NCBI RefSeq assembly: GCF_032268605.1
Contig: NZ_CP130318.1
Location: 434,001 to 498,000, forward strand
Source: Paenibacillus aurantius
Lineage (GTDB): Bacteria > Bacillota > Bacilli > Paenibacillales > NBRC-103111
Direction: 5' to 3'
Length of the DNA stretch: 64,000 bases
Both the position numbers and the translations under genes were made by a program. Each line of letters opens with the position of its first letter. Positions within the stretch are counted from its first letter, which is position 1. A model generated the notes under the pieces. The model worked only from the letters and a program-made list of their open reading frames with translations. It was not told where the DNA came from and did not search any database. Of this stretch, positions 16,794-25,216 are shown piece by piece.

Positions 16794-17141
16794 TTAACGG
16801 AGACTGGACTTTCCATCGTCCCAGGAGGGGAGAAGCTTGTGATAAAGTGCCTCGGCAGCCGTCAGGATGACAACGGTCACCAGGATTTCGGCGTAGCTGT
16901 AAGGCCATTGAAAATAGCGTGCCGCGAGCCACAAGAAAGCTAACGCAAGCAGGGCGTCGGCGACGAGGGCGAGGGTATTGTTCGTCATCCGGAGAACAAA
17001 CTGGTCTCCGGCCAGATAAGCGATAACGGACAGCGCGACCGCGGTGAAGGTGGCTGCGATCAGGTCCGCCTCGGCCAGATACCGCAGCAGGATCACGAGG
17101 AGAATTCCGTTAACGACGATTTTGCTGAGAAAACGAGTCAT
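16794..17141 (-). CDS. Small four-helix membrane protein, DUF2512 (YndM-like)
   Basis: 115 residues with four evenly spaced hydrophobic helices (VNGILLVILLRYL, FTAVALSVIAYLAGDQFVL, LVADALLALAFLWLAARYF, AEILVTVVILTAAEALYHKL), matching the DUF2512/YndM family. The start ATG 17141 is chosen from AAAGGTGG 7 bp upstream; longer in-frame extensions run into a purine-rich tract. The family often appears near spore genes in Bacillales, which fits its place just before the germination operon, but no function is established. Confidence 0.72.
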   Translation of the reverse strand: MTRFLSKIVVNGILLVILLRYLAEADLIAATFTAVALSVIAYLAGDQFVLRMTNNTLALVADALLALAFLWLAARYFQWPYSYAEILVTVVILTAAEALYHKLLPSWDDGKSSLR

Positions 17142-17348
17142 GAGGGGCCACCTTTTGGGAAATGGGTTCTTTCGCTTATCCTCCCCCGGGCAGGGGAAAC
17201 CAATTCCTCCTTTTCCTTCGGAAGGCGAAAAAAGGGAAACGAGGGCCGAGAAGGCAAGGCAGGAAGCAGGTAGGGGGAAGACAAGAACAGGGAGAAAGCA
17301 AGAGGCAGAGCGGGGAGAAGCAAGAGACAGGCAAAGAGCAGGCAAAAC

Positions 17349-17380
17349 AAAAAGGCCTCCGGTTGACCGGAAGGCCTTTA
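17349..17380 (-). terminator. Rho-independent terminator of the siderophore-binding gene
   Basis: AAAGGCCTCCGG pairs with CCGGAAGGCCTTT around a TTGA loop. On the minus strand it ends in a T run and lies 39 bp after the stop codon of the gene at 17419. Confidence 0.88.
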
Positions 17381-17418
17381 GCTTCGTTAATTTTTGGTGG
17401 GCTTACATAACGGCTTCA

Positions 17419-18420
17419 TTATTTTACCTCGTAAATCTTGTACAGCTCGTCGAGCATCAGGTTGGCGGCCTTAACCCCGCCCGCCGTGTTCCAGATCGTA
17501 TCGTTGACCCGGTATACCTTGCCGCTTTTGACGACATTAAGGTTCTTCCACAGAGGATCGTTCAGCCAATCCTTCTCCTGCTGGGTCCCTTTGTTATCGC
17601 CTGTTTCGTAGGTGAAGTAGAACAGCCGCTGGGCGTCCACCTCGGGAAGGCGTTCCTTCGTGATCTCTTCCATGAACGGATCCTTGTAATTGTTAGGCTT
17701 GCGGGCGATGCCGATCTGCTTGAAGATGACGCCGGTAAAAGAATCCTCCAGGTAAACCCTCGTCTTGCCGGCCATGAACCGGACCACCGATACCTGCTCC
17801 TTCAGCTTGTCGCCGGCCTTCGACTTGAAGTCCTCAATCCGCTTGTCGAAGTCCCCGATGACCTTCTCTCCCGCGTCCTTCTTGTTCAAAGCTTCGGCAT
17901 AGAGACGGAAATTGTTCTTCCATTCCCCGCGGAGCGTTTCCGAGAAGACGGTAGGGGCGATGGCGTTCAACTGGGTGTAGATCTTCTCCTGGCGCATTTT
18001 GTTGCCGAGAATGAGATCCGGCTTGAGCGCGGCGATCATCTCCAGGTTCGGCTGGGACTCGGTTCCGAGAGGCTTGACGCCTTCCATCTCGGCTTTGATG
18101 TGGTCGTAGTACGGGTTGCCGACGTAGGAATTAACCGCTCCAACGGGCTTGACGCCAAGCGCGAGAAGGGCTTCCGTGCCTTCGTTCGTCAGAATGACAA
18201 CCCGCTGCGGGCTGTTCGGCACTTCGGTCTCTCCCATGGCATGCTTCACCTTATGGGTGCCGCTGGCAGCCGGGGCTCCGGAAGCAGCGGGGGAGGAAGG
18301 AGAGGGAGTGGAATCGGCGGCAGGCGAGCCGCAGGCCGTTAACCAAACGGATAGGGATACAACGGCGGACAGCAGGGGAAGAGCTCGGAAACGGCGGGAC
18401 AGATGACGGCGGGAAAGCAT
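17419..18420 (-). CDS. Ferric-siderophore-binding lipoprotein (FecB/FhuD family)
   Basis: 333-residue binding protein of an iron-siderophore importer. The signal peptide ends in VWLTACGS with the lipid cysteine at residue 30, followed by a Ser/Pro/Ala tether. The periplasmic-binding-protein-2 fold is seen in RVVILTNEGTEALLALGVKP, IAALKPDLILGNKMRQEKIY and VYRVNDTIWNTAGGVKAANL. It is transcribed away from the two permease genes. Its promoter (18485-18513) has a perfect Fur box directly downstream of the -10, so iron-replete repression is expected. The specific siderophore is unknown; hydroxamate, citrate or catecholate are possible. Confidence 0.92.
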   Translation of the reverse strand: MLSRRHLSRRFRALPLLSAVVSLSVWLTACGSPAADSTPSPSSPAASGAPAASGTHKVKHAMGETEVPNSPQRVVILTNEGTEALLALGVKPVGAVNSYVGNPYYDHIKAEMEGVKPLGTESQPNLEMIAALKPDLILGNKMRQEKIYTQLNAIAPTVFSETLRGEWKNNFRLYAEALNKKDAGEKVIGDFDKRIEDFKSKAGDKLKEQVSVVRFMAGKTRVYLEDSFTGVIFKQIGIARKPNNYKDPFMEEITKERLPEVDAQRLFYFTYETGDNKGTQQEKDWLNDPLWKNLNVVKSGKVYRVNDTIWNTAGGVKAANLMLDELYKIYEVK

Positions 18421-18458
18421 GAATCAGGTGACCTCCTAGTGACTATATGGTTTATCAT

Positions 18459-18473
18459 TGATAATGATTATCA
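18459..18473. promoter_or_regulatory. Fur box 1
   Basis: TGATAATGATTATCA, a perfect 7-1-7 inverted repeat identical to the Bacillus Fur core. It sits just downstream of the minus-strand -10, over the expected start of the binding-protein transcript. Confidence 0.93.
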
Positions 18474-18484
18474 TTCACAGCAAT

Positions 18485-18513
18485 ATAGTAAGCGGGATTC
18501 GCCGCTTTGTCAA
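18485..18513 (-). promoter_or_regulatory. SigA promoter of the siderophore-binding gene
   Basis: On the minus strand TTGACA (18513-18508) and TACTAT (18490-18485) are separated by 17 bp. Confidence 0.85.
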
Positions 18514-18522
18514 TAAATATAT

Positions 18523-18537
18523 TGATAATGATTATCA
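18523..18537. promoter_or_regulatory. Fur box 2
   Basis: A second exact copy of TGATAATGATTATCA, 64 bp from box 1, directly upstream of the -35 of the plus-strand permease promoter. Confidence 0.92.
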
Positions 18538-18543
18538 AAGTCA

Positions 18544-18572
18544 TTGACGCGCCTTGGGCTATTCTTTAAAAT
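18544..18572 (+). promoter_or_regulatory. SigA promoter of the iron permease operon
   Basis: TTGACG (18544-18549) and TAAAAT (18567-18572) with a 17-bp spacer, adjoining Fur box 2. The leader to the first ATG is about 130 nt. Confidence 0.75.
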
Positions 18573-18707
18573 GAAACATAGCCGGACCGGCAGCGCTGGT
18601 TCTCGTTAACAGGCTGAGCCGGTTGATGGGGCTGTTCCCTTGGAAGCAGGGGAAAGCCCTAACCCAAGCCGTTCCCGAAGACAAGAAGGAAGCAGGTTCG
18701 TTCATTT

Positions 18708-19718
18708 ATGCTCAGGTCACTCCGTCATCGTACGTCAGCCAAATATACCGGCCTTCTGGTGTTTGCCCTATTGCTTATTCTGGCGATGCTTGGAAGCGTC
18801 ACGCTCGGCATTAAGCCGTACTCCCTGCATCAGGTTATGGAAGCCTATACGGCGTACAACGGCTCCAACGAGCATATCATTATCCGAACCACCCGCGTGC
18901 CGCGGGCATGCATCGCCGCCGTCGTGGGGGCCTCACTGGCTGTCGCCGGAGCCCTCATGCAGGCGGTTACGCGAAACCCGCTTGCCTCGCCCAGTCTTTT
19001 TGGCGTAAATGCGGGGGCGGCCTTCGCCATTGTCTTCTCGGTTGCCTTTCTTGACCTGTCGGGTCTGACGACCTTTACCTGGACGGCCTTTGCCGGGGCG
19101 GCCGTAAGTGCGGCTGCCGTTTACGGGCTCGGCTCCGCCGGGCGCGGCGGCATGACGCCGATCAAGATCACCCTTGCCGGGTCCACCTTATCTGCCTTCT
19201 TCCTGTCTCTGACCCAGGGCATACTGCTGGCGAACGGAAAAGCGTTCGACGAGGTACTGTTCTGGCTCGTGGGGTCTGTGTCGGGCCGGACGATGGAGAT
19301 GCTCCTTGCCGTGCTTCCGTATATGCTGGGGGCACTCGCCGGCTCCTTCGTGCTCTCCCCGCATATCAACATTCTGACAATGGGGGACGACGTGGCGAAG
19401 GGGCTCGGGCAACGGACCATGCTGATCAAAAGCATGGCCGCTCTCGTGATCGTTCTGCTCGCGGGCGGCTCGGTCGCCGTGGCGGGTCCGATCGTCTTCG
19501 TCGGCATCATCATTCCGCATATCGTCCGGTTCCTCATCGGTGCCGACTACCGCTGGATCGTTCGGTACTGCGCCCTGCTGGGGGCTCTGCTGCTTGTCGC
19601 GGCGGATCTTGGAGCCCGCTTCCTCATCATGCCGAAGGAAGTTCCAGTCGGCGTGGCCACGGCCCTGATCGGCGTTCCCTTCTTCGTTTACATCGCGAGG
19701 AAAGGAGGGCGCCTCTGA
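18708..19718 (+). CDS. Iron-siderophore ABC permease, FecCD family (1)
   Basis: 336-residue permease with nine or ten predicted helices. RVPRACIAAVVGASLAVAGA followed by LMQAVTRNPLASP is the signature of BtuC/FecCD permeases, and VAVAGPIVFVGIIIPHIVRF is the conserved ATPase-coupling region. The ribosome site before ATG 18708 is weak and distant. The stop overlaps the next start by one base (TGATG), typical of heterodimeric permease pairs. Works with the binding protein at 17419 and the ATPase at 20831. Confidence 0.93.
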   Translation: MLRSLRHRTSAKYTGLLVFALLLILAMLGSVTLGIKPYSLHQVMEAYTAYNGSNEHIIIRTTRVPRACIAAVVGASLAVAGALMQAVTRNPLASPSLFGVNAGAAFAIVFSVAFLDLSGLTTFTWTAFAGAAVSAAAVYGLGSAGRGGMTPIKITLAGSTLSAFFLSLTQGILLANGKAFDEVLFWLVGSVSGRTMEMLLAVLPYMLGALAGSFVLSPHINILTMGDDVAKGLGQRTMLIKSMAALVIVLLAGGSVAVAGPIVFVGIIIPHIVRFLIGADYRWIVRYCALLGALLLVAADLGARFLIMPKEVPVGVATALIGVPFFVYIARKGGRL

Positions 19719-20776
19719 TGGACTTTTCCAAGAAATCACGCTATTGGACCGTAAGGACCAAGAGCTATTCTTATCTTATCAGTAAAAAAACGCTCGCCGT
19801 CACAGCCGTTCTCCTGGCTGTTACCGCGGCGGTGTTTCTCCTAAGCACCGGAACCGGAAGCGTGTTCCTGTCTCCGGTTAAGGTTGTGAAGGCCATAATC
19901 GGCACCGGCGATCCCATGAGCGAGACGATCGTCCGGAGCCTCCGGCTGCCGCGGACGCTCATCGCCGTTCTCGTCGGAGCGGCACTGGCCGTATCCGGCG
20001 CCGTCCTGCAGGGCATGGTCCGCAACTCCCTCGCCTCTCCGGATTCGCTCGGGATGACGGGAGGAGCCACGCTGGGAGCGATTCTGTATTTCTTTCTCCT
20101 CGCGGGTTCTCTGGGCATCCACTGGCTGCCCTTGTGTGCAGTACTGGGAGCGTTCGCCGCCGCCGTGTTCGTCTACGGCTTCTCCTGGAGAAGAGGGGGC
20201 GGGGTGACGCCTCTGCGTCTTGTGCTCATCGGGACCGCGTTCACCCAGGCGGCGAACGCCCTGTCGTATATGCTTATGATCTCGGGTCCGATCATTCTCG
20301 CGAACCTGTCGCTTACGTTCATGACCGGCAGCATCTACGGGGTGTCGTGGCAGAAGCATGTGCTTCCGCTCCTTCCCTGGCTGATTGTGCTGCTGCCGGC
20401 CACGCTCCTCTATGCGCGGCATGTTAACATTCAGGAGCTGGGCGAGGATGTGGCCCGCAGCGTAGGCGGGCGGGTCCAGAGGCAGCGTCTTGTGCTGCTG
20501 CTGCTCGCCGTATCGCTCGCCGGAGCGGGAGTGGCCATCGGGGGCGCCGTTGGCTTCATCGGCCTCATGGCGCCGCATATGGCCCGCCGGCTTGTCGGCC
20601 CCGCCTTTGGCGGCGTGCTGCCCGTCTCCGCCCTCCTCGGCTCGCTTATTCTGCTTGTAGCCGATCTGGGGGCGAGGACGCTGTTCTCCCCGCTAGACAT
20701 TCCCGCGGGGGTTTTCACGGCCGCCGTCGGGGCGCCGTTCTTCATCTATCTGGTTTACCGCAGCCGCGGGCAGTAG
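19718..20776 (+). CDS. Iron-siderophore ABC permease, FecCD family (2)
   Basis: 352-residue partner permease. RLPRTLIAVLVGAALAVSGA and VLQGMVRNSLASPDSLG carry the family signature, and AIGGAVGFIGLMAPHMARRL the coupling region. The N-terminus is longer and more basic than in its partner. One-base overlap with the first permease; the ATPase gene starts 54 bp after its stop. It forms the second half of the membrane channel. Confidence 0.93.
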   Translation: MDFSKKSRYWTVRTKSYSYLISKKTLAVTAVLLAVTAAVFLLSTGTGSVFLSPVKVVKAIIGTGDPMSETIVRSLRLPRTLIAVLVGAALAVSGAVLQGMVRNSLASPDSLGMTGGATLGAILYFFLLAGSLGIHWLPLCAVLGAFAAAVFVYGFSWRRGGGVTPLRLVLIGTAFTQAANALSYMLMISGPIILANLSLTFMTGSIYGVSWQKHVLPLLPWLIVLLPATLLYARHVNIQELGEDVARSVGGRVQRQRLVLLLLAVSLAGAGVAIGGAVGFIGLMAPHMARRLVGPAFGGVLPVSALLGSLILLVADLGARTLFSPLDIPAGVFTAAVGAPFFIYLVYRSRGQ

Positions 20777-20830
20777 TCCCGCTGACTATATTAACCTCCT
20801 TATAAGGGAGCAGGGAAAGGAAAGAATCGC

Positions 20831-21733
20831 ATGACGGCCATCCGGTCTCATCAATTGAACTTAAGCTACGGAGACACCGCCATCTTTCAAGAGCTGAACG
20901 TCACGATCCCGCAGGGGGAGATCACCGTATTCATCGGCGGCAACGGCTGCGGGAAATCGACGCTGCTCCGGTCGCTCGCCCGGCTGCTCAAGCCGCAAAG
21001 CGGACAAATCGTCCTGAACGGCAGCGATATCGCCACCCTCTCCACGAAGGAGGTGGCCCGCCGGCTGTCGATTCTTCCCCAGGGGCCGACCGCACCTGAA
21101 GGGCTGACCGTGCTCCAGCTCGTCAAGCAGGGACGGTACCCGTACCAGAGCTGGCTTCAGCAGTGGTCGGACGCCGACGAGTCGGCCGTGCGCCGCGCCC
21201 TTACGCTTACAGGCATGGATGTGCTCGCCGAGCGCGCGGTGGATTCCTTGTCGGGCGGTCAGCGCCAGCGGGCGTGGATCGCGATGACGCTCGCCCAGGA
21301 GACCCCGGTCATCCTGCTCGACGAGCCGACGACCTATCTTGACCTCGCTCATCAGATCGAGGTGCTCGACCTGCTTCAGGAGCTGAACGAGAAGGAGAAC
21401 CGGACGATCGTGATGGTGCTTCACGACATCAACCTGGCTTGCCGGTATGCTCACCACCTGGTGGCCATCAAGAACGGACGCATCTGGGCGGAGGGCGACC
21501 CGAGCCTCGTCGTCGATGACGAGCTGATCCGCCAGGTGTTCGAGCTCGACTGCCAGGTGATCCCCGACCCGCTGTTCGGCACCCCGATGGTGATTCCGTA
21601 CGGCAAAGGGAAAGCCCCGGTGGATAGGTCTGGGAAGAGCCGGAGGGATGGAAAAAGGGAACCGGAACCGGACAGAGAAAACGAAAGCAGCAGCGAAAGG
21701 GAATCGGAACGGCTCGTCGTTTCGGCCCGCTGA
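20831..21733 (+). CDS. Iron-siderophore ABC transporter ATPase (FecE/FhuC type)
   Basis: 300-residue ATPase. Walker [10 protein letters not shown] (near residue 37), Q-loop [10 protein letters not shown], signature [20 protein letters not shown], Walker [13 protein letters not shown] and switch histidine in [10 protein letters not shown] are all intact. The last 40 residues are an unusual Arg/Glu/Ser-rich tail ([20 protein letters not shown] and beyond) not needed for the fold, encoded by a purine-rich stretch. AAAGGA precedes ATG 20831. It energises the permease pair upstream. Confidence 0.94.
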   Translation: MTAIRSHQLNLSYGDTAIFQELNVTIPQGEITVFIGGNGCGKSTLLRSLARLLKPQSGQIVLNGSDIATLSTKEVARRLSILPQGPTAPEGLTVLQLVKQGRYPYQSWLQQWSDADESAVRRALTLTGMDVLAERAVDSLSGGQRQRAWIAMTLAQETPVILLDEPTTYLDLAHQIEVLDLLQELNEKENRTIVMVLHDINLACRYAHHLVAIKNGRIWAEGDPSLVVDDELIRQVFELDCQVIPDPLFGTPMVIPYGKGKAPVDRSGKSRRDGKREPEPDRENESSSERESERLVVSAR

Positions 21734-21802
21734 CCGCAAGCCTTCCTGTGGCTGCGCTATACCTTCTTTATTAAGACCATACGCACGGTTGGAACCGATA
21801 TC

Positions 21803-21840
21803 GAAACCCGTCTCCCGGCTATCCGGGGGGCGGGTTTCTT
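21803..21840 (+). terminator. Rho-independent terminator of the iron uptake operon
   Basis: GAAACCCG (21803-21810) pairs with CGGGTTTC (21831-21838), with an inner CCGG/CCGG helix, and is followed by TTC-rich sequence. Confidence 0.8.
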
Positions 21841-21972
21841 CATTGTCTCTACCCCAGGGGCCAAGCTTAGTCCGGCTCGACCGGTCCGGTTATCCTTTAG
21901 CAAAAGATGGGCAAGCTAGGGAGAATGGAAAGTAAGGTTGACGGGCAGGGCTTATTCCACAAGGAGGAGGGC

Positions 21973-23604
21973 ATGATCATGCCGCATAACAAAAGAACCG
22001 CTGGACTGCTTCTATTAGGTGCGGCCGCTGTAACGGCCGTCTGGCTCCAGGCGGGCGGTTTCGGGCAGCGGCCTGTTCGCCTACCCTCCTCCCTGGAGGC
22101 AGGAGTGCCAGGGGCCGCGGGCGGAAGCGCAAGCCAGACGGCGGGAGCGCAAAGCGGGGCGGGCGGAAGTCCCGGCTCGGTAGCAGGAGCGAAGGGCGCT
22201 GCAGGCGGAAGCCCGGACCCGACGGAACGTGCCGGTGCTGCGCTGCCGGCGGCACGCCTCGAGCCGGGAGCTGCCGCTCCCGCTGGGGCAGAAACGCTTC
22301 GCCCATCCGGCCCCGCTTCCGAGGCGGCAGGCCCGCTCGGCCAGTCGGCTGAAGCTTCCGGCGCTTCGGGAACGCCGCGTCCGTCCGCCCGTACGGGCAG
22401 CGATGACGCGGCAGTGCAGGCTCCGCCGACGGAAGCCCCGAGCACCGCGCCCGAGCAACCAGCGGCACCCCGGCCGCCCGCTGCAGCCACGGCTCGCCCC
22501 ACCGCCGCGGCCACCCCTTCCTCCGGCAAAGCGGACCCGCAGCCCGGCGCTCCCCGGGTCAAGGGCATCTACATCACCGCCTCCAACGCCGGAGGCTCCA
22601 AGATGGACAGCCTCATCCGGCTCCTCGATGAGACGGAGCTTAACGCCGCCGTGATCGACCTGAAGAACGATTACGGCTTCCTTACCTTTAATCCGCTCGG
22701 CGCGGAAGCGAGGAAGTGGGGAAGCCCCCGCCTTCTTATCCCCGACCTCCCGGGCTTGATGCGGAAGCTGGCGGACCATAACATCTATCCGATCGCCCGT
22801 ATCGTCGTCTTCAAGGATACGCTGCTCGCCCGCAAAAATCCGGCGTTTTCCTTCCGCAACGCGGACGGCACCCTGTGGCAGAACGGCAGAGGAGACAGCT
22901 TCGTCAATCCCTACGACCGGCAGGTATGGGAATACAATGTCGCCGTCGCCAAGGAAGCCGCCCGGCTCGGCTTCAAAGAAATTCAGTTCGATTACGTCCG
23001 GTTTGCGGAAGGCTTTGAGAACCGGGCCGGTTCCCTCGACTACACGAAGGACTCCCGTACGCGCACCCAGGCGGTGACGGGCTTCGTCCAGTACGCCCGG
23101 GAGCAGCTTCATCCGCTCGGGGTGCGGGTGTCGGTGGACATTTTCGGCTATGCGGCCTCCGTTCCCGCGGCGGAAGGGATCGGACAGGATTTCGGCCTCC
23201 TGTCGCGTCAGGTGGATGTCATTTCCCCGATGATTTACCCGAGCCATTATTCGGAAGGCTGGTACGGGGCCGCGGTTCCCGATGCCGCGCCTTACCAGGT
23301 GATCGAAGGGGCTAGCCGGGATACGCTGAAGAAGCTTCGGCCCCTCGGCTCCGATAAGCCTGTGGTGAGGCCTTGGCTTCAAGATTTTACCGCCGGCTGG
23401 GTGCCCGGGCATATCGCCTACGGCAAGAAGGAGATCGAGGACCAGATCCGCGCCCTGAAGGATAACGGAATTGAAGAATTCCTTCTATGGAATGCTTCCA
23501 ACGCCTATACGGGCGGGGTGAGTTACGGGGGAGAGGAGCAGACGGCGGGGCCGGAAGAGAACGAACCGCTTCTCCCTCCGGGCATCGGACCGCCGTCCCG
23601 GTAG
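21973..23604 (+). CDS. DUF4015 putative glycoside hydrolase with Ala/Pro/Gly-rich linker
   Basis: 543 residues. ATG 21973 follows AAGGAGGAGGGC closely; an upstream in-frame ATG has no site. A basic start and hydrophobic helix (TAGLLLLGAAAVTAVWL) form a signal anchor. Residues 35-195 are a low-complexity Ala/Pro/Gly/Ser linker. From about residue 196 comes the DUF4015 glycosidase-like barrel: GIYITASNAGGSKMDSLIRL, AAVIDLKNDYGFLTF, FKEIQFDYVRFAEG with likely acidic catalytic residues, and VDVISPMIYPSHYSEGWYG. Role inferred: extracytoplasmic glycan hydrolysis at the wall. The last codons lie in a tandem repeat that continues beyond the stop. Confidence 0.85.
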   Translation: MIMPHNKRTAGLLLLGAAAVTAVWLQAGGFGQRPVRLPSSLEAGVPGAAGGSASQTAGAQSGAGGSPGSVAGAKGAAGGSPDPTERAGAALPAARLEPGAAAPAGAETLRPSGPASEAAGPLGQSAEASGASGTPRPSARTGSDDAAVQAPPTEAPSTAPEQPAAPRPPAAATARPTAAATPSSGKADPQPGAPRVKGIYITASNAGGSKMDSLIRLLDETELNAAVIDLKNDYGFLTFNPLGAEARKWGSPRLLIPDLPGLMRKLADHNIYPIARIVVFKDTLLARKNPAFSFRNADGTLWQNGRGDSFVNPYDRQVWEYNVAVAKEAARLGFKEIQFDYVRFAEGFENRAGSLDYTKDSRTRTQAVTGFVQYAREQLHPLGVRVSVDIFGYAASVPAAEGIGQDFGLLSRQVDVISPMIYPSHYSEGWYGAAVPDAAPYQVIEGASRDTLKKLRPLGSDKPVVRPWLQDFTAGWVPGHIAYGKKEIEDQIRALKDNGIEEFLLWNASNAYTGGVSYGGEEQTAGPEENEPLLPPGIGPPSR

Positions 23605-23800
23605 CTTCCGGGCTTCCGTCGGGCATCGGACCGCCGTCCCGGTCCTTCCGCGGCTCCCGTTGGGCTCGGACCTCCATATCGGCAGCTTACCGGGACCCGG
23701 ACGCCAGCCGCCCCAGTAGTTTTCCGGCTCCAACGAGCCTTGGACCGCTATCCCGGCACCTTCCCTGTCTCGGGCTGCCCGCATACCCGGGGCCGGCTCC
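23580..23800. repeat. Degenerate tandem array (~41-bp units) straddling a stop codon
   Basis: Units 1 (23580-23620) and 2 (23621-23661) share GGGCATCGGACCGCCGTCCC and a following GGT..CTTCCG..GCTTCCGT pattern. More diverged units start near 23662, 23692 and 23735. A 41-bp period is not a multiple of three, so the array is not a coding repeat. The first unit supplies the last eight codons of the DUF4015 gene. Confidence 0.75.
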
Positions 23801-23952
23801 CCATAGGCCCGCCTCCCAAAGGATTAACCCCGCTGGGAGCCGAACGGAAGGATTGAAAAGCCCGGCGTTTTATGCGACACTATAAACAGACCGACTGGTC
23901 GTTTTATTTCCCATTCCTTAATTCCAACAACTAATAAAAAGGACGTGTGACC
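23605..23952. other. 348-bp intergenic region before the aminopeptidase gene
   Basis: Its first 200 bp are the tandem array. The remainder holds an AT-richer promoter-like stretch, the GACCGACTGGTC palindrome at 23889-23900 and the ribosome site. No terminator with a T tract was seen after the DUF4015 gene. Confidence 0.6.
23889..23900. promoter_or_regulatory. Possible TetR-type operator upstream of the aminopeptidase
   Basis: GACC-GACT-GGTC, with flanking A/T, resembles the ACCGACTGGT-type half sites bound by many TetR regulators. A TetR gene lies 1.3 kb downstream. The palindrome is short, so this is a suggestion only. Confidence 0.35.
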
Positions 23953-25068
23953 ATGACGGATAACCGACTGACCAAGCTGGCGGACGTGCTCGTCAATTAT
24001 TCCACCGAGGTGCAGAAGGGCGAGAACGTGCTTATCGAAGCGTTCGGCATTGATGCCGCGCTTGTCAAGGAACTCGTGAAAGCCGTTCACCAGGCGGGCG
24101 GCCACCCGTTCGTCAACCTGCGTGACCATTCGGTCATCCGGGCGATGCTGATGAATTCTACCGAGGAGCAGATCCGCACCTGGGCGGAATTCGATCACTA
24201 TCAGATGGATCGGATGAACGTATACATCGGCGTACGCGGAGGAGAGAACGTCTCGGAGATGTCCGACGTGCCCGCCGACAAAATGAAGCTGTACCAGTCG
24301 CTGTACAGCCACCGCGTGCACAGCACCACCCGTGTCAACCAGACCAAATGGGTCGTGCTGCGCTACCCGAGCCCGTCCATGGCCCAGCTCGCGAACACGA
24401 GCACGGAAGCCTTTGAGGACTTCTACTTTGACGTCTGCACCCTGGACTATGAGAAAATGTCCCGCGCCATGGATCCGTTGAAGGAGCTCATGGACCGGAC
24501 GGACAAAGTCCGCATCGTCGGCCCGGGCACCGACCTGAACTTCTCGATCAAAGGAATTGGGGCCATCAAATGCGAAGGCAAGCGCAACATTCCGGACGGC
24601 GAGGTGTACACGGCCCCTGTCCGCGATTCCGTCAACGGAAAACTGACCTACAACACGCCCAGCGTTTATCAGGGCTTCACGTTCGAGAATGTCTCCCTGG
24701 AGTTCAAGGACGGCAAGATCGTCAAGGCCACGGCTAACGACACGGAGCAGATCAACAAGGTATTCGATACGGATGAGGGCGCCCGCTATATCGGTGAGTT
24801 CTCGCTCGGTTTCCATCCTTACATCCAGAAGCCGATGAAAGATACGCTGTTTGACGAGAAGATTGACGGCAGCTTCCACTTTACCCCGGGCCAGGCCTAC
24901 AAGGTAGCGGATAACGGCAATTCCTCCGCGATTCACTGGGATATGGTCTGCATCCAGCGCCCGGAATACGGCGGCGGCGAGATCTGGTTCGATGACGTGC
25001 TCATCCGTAAGGACGGCCGCTTCGTCATTCCGGAGCTGGAGGGCTTGAACCCCGAGAACCTGAAATAG
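23953..25068 (+). CDS. Aminopeptidase, M29 family (AmpS-like)
   Basis: 371-residue cytosolic metallo-aminopeptidase of the M29 (thermophilic aminopeptidase) family. Typical segments are TKLADVLVNYSTEVQKGENV, IVGPGTDLNFSIKGIGAIKC, NIPDGEVYTAPVRDSVNGKL, ARYIGEFSLGFHPYIQKPMK and SSAIHWDMVCI, the last two carrying the expected metal-binding Glu and His residues. ATG 23953 is favoured over GTG 23947 by its 10-bp distance from AAAAGG. Somewhat shorter than the 410-residue norm, mainly at the N-terminus. It releases N-terminal residues from peptides. A strong terminator follows. Confidence 0.92.
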   Translation: MTDNRLTKLADVLVNYSTEVQKGENVLIEAFGIDAALVKELVKAVHQAGGHPFVNLRDHSVIRAMLMNSTEEQIRTWAEFDHYQMDRMNVYIGVRGGENVSEMSDVPADKMKLYQSLYSHRVHSTTRVNQTKWVVLRYPSPSMAQLANTSTEAFEDFYFDVCTLDYEKMSRAMDPLKELMDRTDKVRIVGPGTDLNFSIKGIGAIKCEGKRNIPDGEVYTAPVRDSVNGKLTYNTPSVYQGFTFENVSLEFKDGKIVKATANDTEQINKVFDTDEGARYIGEFSLGFHPYIQKPMKDTLFDEKIDGSFHFTPGQAYKVADNGNSSAIHWDMVCIQRPEYGGGEIWFDDVLIRKDGRFVIPELEGLNPENLK

Positions 25069-25108
25069 AGAAAAGGAGGCCCGTTGGATCGGGCCGTTCC
25101 TGATCGAG

Positions 25109-25146
25109 CAAGGCACTGGCTGGGCTTCCACCGGTGCCTTGTTTTT
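25109..25146 (+). terminator. Rho-independent terminator of the aminopeptidase gene
   Basis: CAAGGCACTGG (25109-25119) pairs with CCGGTGCCTTG (25131-25141) with one wobble, followed by five T. Confidence 0.92.
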
Positions 25147-25216
25147 GGAAGGACCTAGGGGGAAGATTTAAGGAAGACAGTAGGCTTTCCCTTTCGGGGA
25201 GAAAGGAGAAACGGGC

